DNA from: Methylomarinum sp964397365 | GTDB taxonomy: Bacteria > Pseudomonadota > Gammaproteobacteria > Methylococcales > Methylomonadaceae | NCBI GenBank assembly: GCA_964397365.1 | Contig: CAYNIU010000050.1 | Location: forward strand, 1 to 15,057 | Direction: 5' to 3' | Length of the DNA: 15,057 bases | Shown: positions 7,082-14,655 of the stretch, one piece after another | Layout: each line of letters begins with the position of its first letter | Position numbering within the stretch: position 1 is the first letter of the stretch | Position numbers and translations under genes: made by a program | Notes under the pieces: model-generated | What the model was told of the DNA's origin: nothing | What the model saw: the letters and a program-made list of their open reading frames with translations, nothing else | Database searches by the model: none

Positions 7082-7915
7082 TTATTGTGGACACTTTGTT
7101 GCCGTTAATGGTTGAGATAGTTCTACAGGATTCCCCGGTGTCATTATCCTGGCAAATGGGCTCTTTCCACGTATAATCCGTTCCATTATCTTCACTTGAA
7201 TTCCATTCCCGGACAAATAATCAACTAATTTCTCGGCCCGCTTTTTTTTCTTAAACAATCCCAAGGAAATTGCACCTCTCATATCACCTTTCCTGAATAG
7301 CCATAAATCTGTAATCCCTTTCTCTTTCAGCATTTGCTGATTCTTCCGGGATTCAGCATAAGTCTCGGCAGCCGGATAATAAACCAGATAGGATGATAAT
7401 TGTTGCCGATCCTTTTTAAAAATCTCAAACGAGTCAATTACATGGCTGTTATTTTTTTGCAGCCACTCCGAAACCTCTTTTTCATTCATAAAGGGGCCTA
7501 TTTCATAACAATTCATTTCCTTTTCAACTACTTCAGTGTTTATAAGATTATCGTTGTTTGTTTTCACTATCGCTATTGATGAATTTTCAGGTTTGGCCGT
7601 TTTAATATTCGATTTTTCTTTACTGACTTCGGTTCTACCTTTTCTCTCAAGAATCCCTGTTTCCAGCATAGTTTCCTTTATTTTATTCGGGACATCAGTT
7701 ATTGATACTTCATCTTTAGCAACACTTTGAACCGTAATAATAACTTTTGAAGCTTCTCGCTGATTTTCCGCCAATTCACTCACCAATAAAATCTGTTTCT
7801 CATTTTGTAATGATGGTAACGTCTGGTTGGAAACTTTATTTAGAGCCTCCTTCTGCATCTCCCATAAAAAAAACATCAGATTGGCTAAAACTACAATAAA
7901 AAACCAAAACTTCAT
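7082..7915 (-). CDS. SPOR domain protein, single-pass inner-membrane
   Basis: The 277-aa product has an N-terminal membrane anchor (residues 2-18, WFFIVVLANLMFFLW), a low-complexity Lys/Glu-rich linker (about 40-130) and a C-terminal SPOR-like domain (about 136-245). The last has CYEIGPFMNEKEVSEWL and ISLGLFKKKKRAEKLVDYL, the paired halves typical of SPOR repeats. SPOR domains bind denuded peptidoglycan glycan strands, often at the division site. The start overlaps the coaX stop by 4 nt (ATGA), with AAAGG upstream, so it is translated with coaX. It ends the motA-to-SPOR operon. Whether it acts in division or elsewhere in the wall is not shown. Confidence 0.8.
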   Translation of the reverse strand: MKFWFFIVVLANLMFFLWEMQKEALNKVSNQTLPSLQNEKQILLVSELAENQREASKVIITVQSVAKDEVSITDVPNKIKETMLETGILERKGRTEVSKEKSNIKTAKPENSSIAIVKTNNDNLINTEVVEKEMNCYEIGPFMNEKEVSEWLQKNNSHVIDSFEIFKKDRQQLSSYLVYYPAAETYAESRKNQQMLKEKGITDLWLFRKGDMRGAISLGLFKKKKRAEKLVDYLSGNGIQVKIMERIIRGKSPFARIMTPGNPVELSQPLTATKCPQ

Positions 7916-8649
7916 GACCTTTTGCCTTTACAACAAATAGCCAGCCCCTTTAAAACCATATCTGCATCAATAATTGTTTTATATCTCAGTTGTTCAGAAA
8001 TGATTTCAGCGTCTCCCCCTGTCAAGATCAATTGTTGCTCAAGGTGTTGTTGATTCACTACATATTCAATCAACCCCGCAGCAGAAAATAGTGTACCGCT
8101 ATAAATTGCAGCCTCTGTGCAGTCAGCCAAACCTGGATCAAAATCATTTTCATTAAACGGTAATTCCGCTGTTTCCTGTAATAACGATTTTTTCATTAAT
8201 TTAAGACCCGGACTAATCAGCCCTCCCAGGTGTTGTCCATGCGCATTCAAAAAATCCATGGTAATTGCGGTTCCACAATCAATAATACAAGCATCCCCAG
8301 GATAATAATGATGCAGAGCCAGTAAATTCAACCAGCGATCCACGCCTAACTTTTCTGACTGAGAATAAGCACTACTAACACCAAAACTCAACCTTTTAGC
8401 CACGGGAATATCAATCTCAATCCCAGACCAAATACCAAATATCATAGTTTGAAGTGTCTCAAGCAGGTGTTTTGAACTAACCGATGAAATAGCAACCTTT
8501 TCAGGCTTGTCCAAAGTTTTCCAGGATTCCGCAATACGCTGCAAAAAGTCGCTCTGGCGATAATCAAACGCGTCCTGAAATTGAATCACCCCCTTGTCTT
8601 CAATTCCCCACTTTAAACGGGAATTGCCTATATCAATCAGGATAATCAT
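7912..8649 (-). CDS. coaX: type III pantothenate kinase
   Basis: The 245-aa product matches CoaX length and motifs: LIDIGNSRLKWG (4-15, phosphate binding), LGVDRW (101-106), IIDCGTAITMDFL (122-134, with Asp124) and GGLISPGLKLM (142-152), then LTGGDA near the end. It belongs to the ASKHA fold and phosphorylates pantothenate as the first step of coenzyme A synthesis. Type III enzymes typically need a monovalent cation and are not inhibited by CoA. The ATG overlaps the birA stop in an ATGA junction, with AGGA 5 nt upstream, so it is translationally coupled to birA. The birA-coaX pairing is common in Gammaproteobacteria. Confidence 0.96.
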   Translation of the reverse strand: MIILIDIGNSRLKWGIEDKGVIQFQDAFDYRQSDFLQRIAESWKTLDKPEKVAISSVSSKHLLETLQTMIFGIWSGIEIDIPVAKRLSFGVSSAYSQSEKLGVDRWLNLLALHHYYPGDACIIDCGTAITMDFLNAHGQHLGGLISPGLKLMKKSLLQETAELPFNENDFDPGLADCTEAAIYSGTLFSAAGLIEYVVNQQHLEQQLILTGGDAEIISEQLRYKTIIDADMVLKGLAICCKGKRS

Positions 8650-9638
8650 AATTTCCTGAAGCTCACTTCACCGGAAGCAAAGGATTTAACACTATTGTCA
8701 TCACCTTTAATCAGCAACATACCTTGATCATCAACACCTTCAACCAATCCATGATAGCATTGTTCTCCCATGTAAATATCAACAGCTTTACCTTGCATAC
8801 AGTCATAGCCTCGCCATTCTGAAAGATAATGAGTTAAATTTGTTTTATCAAATTCAGCAATAACTGGAACCATGTGATTCAGCAATAGCGCTGCCAAACG
8901 GTTTCTTAATGTATAAGAATTTCCCCCCCAAATAGTATCCAGGTCAACCCAGGCCTGATTAATTGTTTCTCCTTCTTTGGGTGAAATAAAACAATTCAGT
9001 CCCAGACCTATTACTGCATGACAAGGGCCACCTGATTCACCACCGATTTCAATCAAAATACCGGCCAGTTTCTTTGCTTGCCAGTAAATATCATTGGGCC
9101 ATTTAAGGCCGATCTCATCAACACCCAACTCATTGAGGGCACGCACCACAGCTACACCGACAGCAAGACTCAAGCCGGCAATTGCAGTCGGCCCATGCTG
9201 ATAACGCCAAAGAATTGAAAGATAGATGTTACTGCCAAAAGGAGAAACCCAGTCTCTACCTCGACGTCCTTTTCCTGCTGACTGATATTCGGCAAAACAG
9301 GCAATTCCTGTCTTATGAGTTTGTAGTGCTTTTTGCAACAAATAGCCATTGGTTGAGGCAATCAGGTCGTGGATTTCCAGGCCGCTCAACAACTGCTCTG
9401 TTTGTACTGTTAAATAATGTTCTATGTCTTTAATGGATAACAACTGTAGCGGTCTTGCCAATCTATAACCTTTACCGCTAATCGCTGTTAACTCAACCCC
9501 CAAACCTGACAAATTCTGTAATTGCTTACAGACAGCCGATCGGCTAATACTCAATCTGTTTGATAATTCCGTACCTGAATGAAAATCCCCATCCGCCAGT
9601 AAGCTAAGGATTCGTTTAAGACTTGCAGAAAAGCCCAT
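8646..9638 (-). CDS. birA: bifunctional biotin ligase / biotin operon repressor BirA
   Basis: The 330-aa product begins with a winged helix-turn-helix (about 1-65, SGTELSNRLSISRSAVCKQL), then the ligase core with STN (95-97), the adenylate-binding loop GKGRRGRDW (122-130), SPFGSNIYLS and KWPND (179-183), and a C-terminal SH3-like domain. It attaches biotin to the biotin carboxyl carrier protein through biotinyl-AMP. The intact DNA-binding domain suggests it can also repress bio genes. No bio genes are in the window. It follows pilZ after 5 nt, without a clear Shine-Dalgarno, and overlaps coaX by 4 nt. The similarity to E. coli BirA runs through the whole length. Confidence 0.97.
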   Translation of the reverse strand: MGFSASLKRILSLLADGDFHSGTELSNRLSISRSAVCKQLQNLSGLGVELTAISGKGYRLARPLQLLSIKDIEHYLTVQTEQLLSGLEIHDLIASTNGYLLQKALQTHKTGIACFAEYQSAGKGRRGRDWVSPFGSNIYLSILWRYQHGPTAIAGLSLAVGVAVVRALNELGVDEIGLKWPNDIYWQAKKLAGILIEIGGESGGPCHAVIGLGLNCFISPKEGETINQAWVDLDTIWGGNSYTLRNRLAALLLNHMVPVIAEFDKTNLTHYLSEWRGYDCMQGKAVDIYMGEQCYHGLVEGVDDQGMLLIKGDDNSVKSFASGEVSFRKL

Positions 9639-9643
9639 GAAAT

Positions 9644-10225
9644 CTAATTTTGTTTATTTTCACGTAACTGCTGCATTTGTCTTTTAACGACATGCTTGAT
9701 TAGCAATTCTCTATCATCATCCTTCATATTGATATAATCCACACCAATAAAATATGGATAATCATCGCTCTGCTCGTTTTGTTTGCAATAAATCACCTTG
9801 GCATAAGCAACAATAACCGCCATACAGGAAGTCAACATTATTTTAATTTCCAAAAATTCACCAACGTCAATAGCCTCCTCCGCTTCAAACGCAATGCCGG
9901 ATGCGCTTAAATTAACATTTCGTGAGCTATGCTCTAAAAAATCACTTCCCTGTCGCATGACAGCCTGAGCAATCAAATTGATTTTAGTATCCATGATTTT
10001 GAGATACTCATAGACTTCCGGGTCAGACCGTTCCAACCTGAGAGCAATAATATGGGCTTCCTGGGATAATACATCCAATGCCGCCACCAAAGAGCAATTA
10101 TTCAATACGTCATCTGAAACGTGGCTTAATGCTTCTACAGTTTGCTCATCAATTATTTTATAAAATAAATTAACGCTATCTTCAATGCGAAAAAAACGTC
10201 TTCTATCCTGGCGCTCAAAGTTCAT
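9644..10225 (-). CDS. PilZ-like c-di-GMP-binding protein with inserted helical region
   Basis: The 193-aa product starts with QDRRRFFRIED (6-16), which fits the RxxxR c-di-GMP motif. The second motif, NLSASG (105-110, fits [D/N]xSxxG), is followed by strands ending in FIGVDYINM. In ordinary PilZ domains the two motifs are about 20-30 residues apart; here about 90 residues intervene, mostly predicted helical (about 30-100). A charged helix ends the protein. Its ATG is 1 nt after the motB stop, so it is very likely co-translated with the stator genes. PilZ proteins such as YcgR act as c-di-GMP brakes on flagellar motors, so a similar role is plausible but inferred. c-di-GMP binding by this form needs testing. 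Confidence 0.8.
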   Translation of the reverse strand: MNFERQDRRRFFRIEDSVNLFYKIIDEQTVEALSHVSDDVLNNCSLVAALDVLSQEAHIIALRLERSDPEVYEYLKIMDTKINLIAQAVMRQGSDFLEHSSRNVNLSASGIAFEAEEAIDVGEFLEIKIMLTSCMAVIVAYAKVIYCKQNEQSDDYPYFIGVDYINMKDDDRELLIKHVVKRQMQQLRENKQN

Positions 10226-10226
10226 A

Positions 10227-11129
10227 TCAATTACCGGCTTTCAATTCATTCTTTTTATCTTTAATAGAAGCATCTTTCATAACAGCCACCTTGTTTTTAT
10301 CTATATCTTTAGTCGGGTCATTCTGTTCAATAATAATTTCAACCCGTCGATTTATTGCTCTGTTTTTGGCAGAATCATTGGCAACCAAAGGTTTCGTGTC
10401 GGCGAACCCTTCGACAACAAGACGATTTGCATCAGTTTCTTTTTTGGTCAACATATATTGAGCAACAGTCACAGCACGAGATGCCGACAACTCCCAGTTA
10501 GAACGATACCAGTCAGTCGAAATAGGAATATTATCCGTATGCCCGGCGACCACCACCCGTCCTTGGGTATTATTGACAGAAGCCGTTATCTTGTCCATCA
10601 CCGGATCAAAGCCGGCTTTAAGCACAGCACTGCCAGAAGGAAAGGAGCCTTTTTCATTAATTCTGATAATAATTCTCAAACCATCCGTTTCTACAGTGAC
10701 CAAGCCTTGGGAAATTTCTTTCTGCAAAGATGCTTTAATTTGATCTGCCTGATCCTGAATTTCTTCCAGTTTCTCCTGCATAATTTGTTTTTTTACTTGC
10801 TCTATGTCTTCAGCACTGACATCAAGTTCGGTGTTTTTTTGATTGGTTGATTGCTTGACCTCCTGCAATAAACTGGGCTCTGTTTGTGCCGGAGAAAAAT
10901 GCTGGGCAATAATACTGGTACCCATTGGTACCTGATCAGCCGGAATATCCCTTTGAACTCCAAAGGCATTCATCATGGATTCAGACATTTTTTTAAATTT
11001 ATTGGCATCCATTGTGGCAAAAGACAGCAACAAAACAAAAAAACACATCAATAAAGACATCAGATCGGCAAAGGTTGCCAACCATAAAGGCGCTCCAGGC
11101 GGGGGACATTTGGGACAATCATCAGCCAT
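10227..11129 (-). CDS. motB: flagellar stator protein MotB, PomB-like
   Basis: The 300-aa product has a cytoplasmic N-terminus with CPKCPPPGAP, one membrane helix (about 15-39), a plug/linker region rich in charged residues (about 90-140) and a C-terminal OmpA-like peptidoglycan-binding domain (about 160-270, with VVVAGHTDN). Asp22 in TFADLMSLLMCFFVLLL is the ion-carrying residue, corresponding to PomB Asp24 and E. coli MotB Asp32. The helix is strikingly like the Vibrio sodium-type PomB rather than E. coli MotB. The start follows the motA stop by 6 nt, with GGGGAG inside the end of motA. The gene pairs with motA to form the torque-generating stator. Confidence 0.95.
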   Translation of the reverse strand: MADDCPKCPPPGAPLWLATFADLMSLLMCFFVLLLSFATMDANKFKKMSESMMNAFGVQRDIPADQVPMGTSIIAQHFSPAQTEPSLLQEVKQSTNQKNTELDVSAEDIEQVKKQIMQEKLEEIQDQADQIKASLQKEISQGLVTVETDGLRIIIRINEKGSFPSGSAVLKAGFDPVMDKITASVNNTQGRVVVAGHTDNIPISTDWYRSNWELSASRAVTVAQYMLTKKETDANRLVVEGFADTKPLVANDSAKNRAINRRVEIIIEQNDPTKDIDKNKVAVMKDASIKDKKNELKAGN

Positions 11130-11135
11130 CGTCAG

Positions 11136-11897
11136 TTACTCCCCATCTTCAGTTTTACGTTTTTTCTCGGAAATATAGGAATTCAGCAAAGCTTCCAGTA
11201 CTTTTGGATTCATCCCTTCCTGTATACCGGAAATGGTATCAACCACCAGTTCCCTGTTAGCTTTCTCATAATTCAATACATAAGCCAACTTGTCCACCAT
11301 AGGCAAAGCAAAACAGTTTGCCACCATAGCGCCATATAAAGTTGTCAATAATGCAACGGCCATTGCCGGCCCGATACTGGCAGGATCAGACATATTTGCC
11401 AGCATTTGCACCAACCCCACCAACGTACCAATCATTCCCATCGCCGGCGCCAAATCACCCACACCTTTCCACATATCCTGACCAATTTCATTGCGACTGA
11501 CCATTTGATCTATTTCCTGCTGCAACATCTTCTTTACAAAAGCCGGTTCATGACCATCCACACATAAACTGATTCCTTTCTTCATAAAAGGATTGGAAAC
11601 TTCTTCACCTTCCAGAGCCAACAAGCCATTTTTTCTGGCTACATCCGCCAAACGGACAGATTCCTCGATCAACGCCACCGGGTCTTCTTTTTTATTGAAA
11701 AATGCCTTACCCAAAATCCCAAAAGAACGCAAAAAATCAGACAATGGCACCCGCATCAACGTTACCCCAAAAGTGCCGCCTATCACAATCAATAAAGACG
11801 GCATATTAACAAACAGCATGACATCGCCGCCTGTTGCAATCGCAGCAACAATAATACCAATACCCAATAAAAAACCGACTAAGGATGCAATATCCAC
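11136..11897 (-). CDS. motA: flagellar stator protein MotA, PomA-like
   Basis: The 253-aa product has four membrane segments (about 1-22, 31-50, 150-170, 178-198) and a cytoplasmic loop with charged residues that contact FliG: R88, K89 and E96 fall at the same positions as in Vibrio PomA. The later helices carry APAMGMIGTLVGLVQM and GPAMAVALLTTLYGA. T158, T185 and T186 match the PomA threonines tied to sodium conduction, so a Na+-driven stator is inferred. The start codon is GTG at 11897 with GAGG upstream. An alternative start is not evident. It is the first gene of the operon. Flagellar structural genes are not nearby. Confidence 0.95.
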   Translation of the reverse strand: MDIASLVGFLLGIGIIVAAIATGGDVMLFVNMPSLLIVIGGTFGVTLMRVPLSDFLRSFGILGKAFFNKKEDPVALIEESVRLADVARKNGLLALEGEEVSNPFMKKGISLCVDGHEPAFVKKMLQQEIDQMVSRNEIGQDMWKGVGDLAPAMGMIGTLVGLVQMLANMSDPASIGPAMAVALLTTLYGAMVANCFALPMVDKLAYVLNYEKANRELVVDTISGIQEGMNPKVLEALLNSYISEKKRKTEDGE

Positions 11898-12072
11898 TAC
11901 TAACCTCTTTCAAAAAAGATAATTCAGGTAATCAGAAACATGAACAACATATCAAGACACATAGTCTGCAATGATTCATTTTGTTCCCGAGATTCCGTTT
12001 CATACATATACAGCGGTTAATTTTAGCCTAACAATCAAAAAGTTGATTTATTTTTTCTTATGACAACGATCT

Positions 12073-12429
12073 TTAACCGGAAAAAATAACATCTGCTTGC
12101 CGCATTAATGCATTAATATCTTTTCGATAAAATTCCTGCACAGGCAAAAACAAATCTGCTGGCTTCAGCCCTCTGCTTTGCAATGATTCAATCTCAATAT
12201 AGAGATGATAAACCTCATAAATCTCCAGTGCCTTGAAAATAGACGCGGTATCCTTCAACCCCATGCTTTCAGGATTTTGTTGCTTTTTTAACTGGAAAAC
12301 ACCGTCATCCAGGAACAGCAAACTGACCTGTTGATCAAAAGCGGCTGTCGTTAAAACAATATCCAGTGTTTCTTGAACCTCAATCCCACTGTGCGGTGCC
12401 CGACTCATCACAAATAAATATTTTTTCAT
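12073..12429 (-). CDS. tusC: sulfur-relay protein TusC (DsrF family)
   Basis: The 118-aa product opens with MKKYLFVMSRAPHSG and has the size of E. coli TusC (119 aa). The sequence resembles DsrF/TusC: QETLDIVLTTAAFDQQVSLLFLDDGVFQL. TusBCD passes persulfide sulfur from TusA to TusE for 2-thiolation of tRNA wobble uridines. A frame five codons longer starts at 12444 but overlaps tusD. The ATG at 12429 lies 7 nt after the tusD stop and is preferred. The third ring protein, TusB, is missing: only 175 bp without an adequate frame separate tusC from motA. No good terminator is seen, only a weak hairpin at 12033-12048. Confidence 0.88.
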   Translation of the reverse strand: MKKYLFVMSRAPHSGIEVQETLDIVLTTAAFDQQVSLLFLDDGVFQLKKQQNPESMGLKDTASIFKALEIYEVYHLYIEIESLQSRGLKPADLFLPVQEFYRKDINALMRQADVIFSG

Positions 12430-12436
12430 GGCCGAG

Positions 12437-12826
12437 TTACCCAAATTCGATAAAGCGATCTGCTGTCAAAGTAGCCTCAAGCAGTTGCCCCAAGCCACCA
12501 ATACGAAATCCAGCGGCGATATCATTATCCTGTTTTCCTTGTCTTTCCGCTTCATCAGCACCCAACAAACCGCGACGCTGGGCGGCAGAAATACAAACCA
12601 GCAAATCAATATCATACAGCTCTGCCAACGCACTCCATTTTCGAGTCAATTGCAATTCGTCATCAGGCGGCGACGCATACTTAAAAGCATGATAAACACC
12701 TTCTTTATAAAAAAAAACCCTGACAATCTGATGATTCATTTTTAACGCCGCTAAAATAAAGCGATAAGCTGTCAAACCACCATTTCCAGAACAAGGACTG
12801 CTATTTACTTGTATGACTAACTTCAT
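12437..12826 (-). CDS. tusD: sulfur-relay sulfurtransferase TusD (DsrE family)
   Basis: The 129-aa product resembles E. coli TusD along its length: VFFYKEGVYHA (37-47), SPPDDE, LLVCISAAQRRG (75-86) and FRIGGLGQLLEATLTADRFIEFG at the end. Cys78 sits in the same position as the persulfide-carrying Cys78 of E. coli TusD, so catalysis is expected. TusD receives sulfur from TusA in the tRNA 2-thiouridine pathway. In sulfur-oxidising bacteria close relatives (DsrE) act in a different route, and no dsr genes are seen here. No strong ribosome site precedes the ATG. It leads a two-gene unit with tusC. Confidence 0.92.
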   Translation of the reverse strand: MKLVIQVNSSPCSGNGGLTAYRFILAALKMNHQIVRVFFYKEGVYHAFKYASPPDDELQLTRKWSALAELYDIDLLVCISAAQRRGLLGADEAERQGKQDNDIAAGFRIGGLGQLLEATLTADRFIEFG

Positions 12827-12887
12827 ATAAAGTGAAAATATTTAAAAAGCATATAATTAACGATATTATTCTAATACGGACATCATC

Positions 12888-13052
12888 ATGTTGCTTAATT
12901 TTATCTCTATCCGTCATAACCTATTAATACTTGTCCGATTGGACAATGAAAGAAGTGATCTGGATGAATTCACCGCCTCTTTTGCCACGCCTCTTTTTTG
13001 CCATTGTAAAACTCTGTTGAATATATTCAACATGCAACACAAATGGGTATAA
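12888..13052 (+). CDS. possible small ORF of 54 aa, not recognised
   Basis: An uninterrupted frame runs from an ATG at 12888 to TAA at 13050-13052. The peptide begins MLLNFISIRHNLLIL and contains Cys39 and Cys41. I recognise no family. A ribosome site is not evident, and a promoter-like element with an 18-bp palindrome (12998-13032) overlaps its 3' part. It may be noncoding leader or regulatory DNA, or a remnant. Listed because it fills most of the 269-bp gap between tusD and bepA. Confidence 0.2.
   Translation: MLLNFISIRHNLLILVRLDNERSDLDEFTASFATPLFCHCKTLLNIFNMQHKWV
12998..13027 (+). promoter_or_regulatory. candidate promoter for bepA
   Basis: TTGCCA (12998-13003) and TATATT (13022-13027) are separated by 18 nt and each differs from the sigma70 consensus at one base. 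The predicted start is near 13034, about 60 nt before the bepA ATG. The -10 box is at the centre of a perfect palindrome, so binding there would block it. Confidence 0.45.
13015..13032. promoter_or_regulatory. 18-bp perfect palindrome, candidate operator
   Basis: TGTTGAATATATTCAACA is identical to its own reverse complement. It overlaps the candidate -10 box of bepA. Such symmetry suits a dimeric repressor. The inner TGAAT and ATTCA resemble ArgR half-sites, but the spacing is 2 rather than 4 bp, so an Arg box is not supported. The cognate regulator is unknown. Confidence 0.5.
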
Positions 13053-13060
13053 AACGAATT

Positions 13061-13099
13061 ATGAACTTAAAGCAACATTGCCAGGTCACACCGGCATGA
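13061..13099 (+). CDS. possible 12-aa leader ORF overlapping the bepA start
   Basis: ATG at 13061 opens a 12-codon frame (MNLKQHCQVTPA) whose TGA (13097-13099) overlaps the bepA ATG (13096) in an ATGA junction, the usual form of translational coupling. It lies downstream of the candidate bepA start site. No ribosome site is evident. It may be chance, as short frames are common. Confidence 0.2.
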   Translation: MNLKQHCQVTPA

Positions 13100-14547
13100 A
13101 TTTTAAGCCGTTCATATTAAGTTTGGTTTTTTACCTGCCAGCGTTTCCTGTCCCGGGAATCGAGATTGAAAAAATCAAACTACCAGATATGGGAGATTCT
13201 GCCGGCACGCTGATATCGCCACTACAAGAACAGGAATTGGGTGAAGCATTCTTCCGAAATTTACATGCCCGTACCAATATCAATCATGATGCAGAAATTC
13301 ATCAATATATTCAAACCATAGGGCAGCAGCTGGCCGCTAACAGTGATACTCCCGGTTATCCGTTTCATTTTTTTGTTGTCCTGGATAATAATATCAATGC
13401 ATTTGCCGGCCCGGGAGGTTATATTGGCATTAATTCCGGTTTATTATTATTGACTGAAGCGGAAAGCGAACTGGCATCAGTAATGGCTCATGAGGTTGCC
13501 CACGTCACCCAACGACATTTATACCGGGCTTTTGAAGCCGCCAGCAGGTTGTCCCTGCCTACCGCAGCGGCAACACTGGCAGCAATACTGTTAGGCACTC
13601 AATCACCGGAAATGGCTCAGGCGGCATTAATGGCAATACAGGCTGGCAGCACCCAGTTTCAAATTGATTTTACCCGCGACAATGAAATGGAAGCGGATCG
13701 AGTTGGTATGCAAACCCTGGAACAGGCTGATTTCGACCCCCGCAGTATGCCTACTTTTTTTGAACGTATGCAACAATCCACACGTTTTTACGGACAAGGC
13801 ATCCCTGAGTTCCTGAGGACACACCCGGTCACAGCGTCCCGGATTGCCGACACCCGGGGACGAGCTGATAAATACCCTTATAAACAATATCCTGATTCCC
13901 GAGATTATAATTTAATAAAAGCCAAACTCAGGGTATTGACTGCAACAGATGATGAAGTCGTTTTACAATATTTTCTTGCCCGACAAAATCAAGGCACAAA
14001 CTGGCAAAAAGCGGTTGCCCGTTATGGTCTGGCGCTTATCCATTTACACTCACAACAATTTTTAGTTGCCGCAAAAATTCTTCAGCAACTTGTCAGGCAG
14101 TATCCCAACCAACCACAATTTGCTGCCGCTCTGGCCAGAACAGCGCTGGATAGCCGTCAATTTAAAAAATCCTTAACCCTATATAAACAGGCACTGGAAT
14201 ACTTTCCCAATAATATAGCCATAAAAATTGAATATATCGAAAGCCTGTTAAAAACCGGTCATCCGTTAACAGCCAAACAAACCTTAGAAACACTGGGCGC
14301 TTCAATTCAAAAACAACCGTTTTATTTAGACCTGCTTGCACAAAGCTATGCCGGCTTAAATCAACAAGCCGAATCACACCGCTATCTTGCAGAATATTAT
14401 TACGCCAGCGGCCAAACTGAAGCTGCAATTATGCAAATCAAACTGGCATTGCGCTCTAAAGATCTGAATTTCTATTTACAGGCTCTGCTTAATGAGCGTT
14501 TGAATCTCTTTATTGACGAAGAAAAGCAACGAAAAAATGATCACTAA
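13096..14547 (+). CDS. bepA: BepA/YfgC-type M48 metalloprotease with C-terminal TPR repeats
   Basis: The 483-aa product (E. coli BepA has 487) begins with a hydrophobic signal-like segment (about 3-16), then the M48 domain: NAFAGPGGYIGINSGLL, the zinc motif HEVAH (132-136), NEMEAD holding the third ligand (Glu197) and LRTHPVTASRIAD with His243, which corresponds to the BepA regulatory His246. TPR-like helices fill the region after about 285. BepA is a periplasmic protease/chaperone that assists LptD and BAM assembly and degrades stalled outer-membrane proteins. A TTG at 13078 could extend the frame by six residues. The ATG at 13096 is preferred because AGGT lies 9 nt upstream and the signal segment follows at once. 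The promoter region carries a palindromic operator candidate. Confidence 0.93.
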   Translation: MNFKPFILSLVFYLPAFPVPGIEIEKIKLPDMGDSAGTLISPLQEQELGEAFFRNLHARTNINHDAEIHQYIQTIGQQLAANSDTPGYPFHFFVVLDNNINAFAGPGGYIGINSGLLLLTEAESELASVMAHEVAHVTQRHLYRAFEAASRLSLPTAAATLAAILLGTQSPEMAQAALMAIQAGSTQFQIDFTRDNEMEADRVGMQTLEQADFDPRSMPTFFERMQQSTRFYGQGIPEFLRTHPVTASRIADTRGRADKYPYKQYPDSRDYNLIKAKLRVLTATDDEVVLQYFLARQNQGTNWQKAVARYGLALIHLHSQQFLVAAKILQQLVRQYPNQPQFAAALARTALDSRQFKKSLTLYKQALEYFPNNIAIKIEYIESLLKTGHPLTAKQTLETLGASIQKQPFYLDLLAQSYAGLNQQAESHRYLAEYYYASGQTEAAIMQIKLALRSKDLNFYLQALLNERLNLFIDEEKQRKNDH

Positions 14548-14655
14548 CGGTCACCTTTGCCTTGAAAACCAAATAAATAAGCTAGCACTAATATTTCTAA
14601 GCTACTGTAATTAAAATATAATTTTGAATCGAAACCTTTTTTTAAAAAAAATCAC

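Noticed and set aside
12033..12048. Hairpin AATCAA/TTGATT after tusC as a terminator
   Set aside because: The stem is all A-T except one pair, and the T-run follows on the plus strand, where no gene is being transcribed.
12430..12444. Upstream start extending TusC by five residues
   Set aside because: The ATG at 12429 gives the family's typical N-terminus and length without overlapping tusD.
12924..13004. 26-aa basic peptide on the minus strand (MAKKRRGKRGG...)
   Set aside because: Very short, no ribosome site, and low-complexity basic start. Its DNA is better explained as the bepA promoter region.
13018..13029. Arg box (ArgR site) within the palindrome
   Set aside because: ArgR half-sites TGAAT and ATTCA need a 4-bp spacing. 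Here they are 2 bp apart.
13078..13095. TTG start for bepA
   Set aside because: ATG at 13096 has a better ribosome site (AGGT 9 nt upstream) and starts directly before the signal-like segment.
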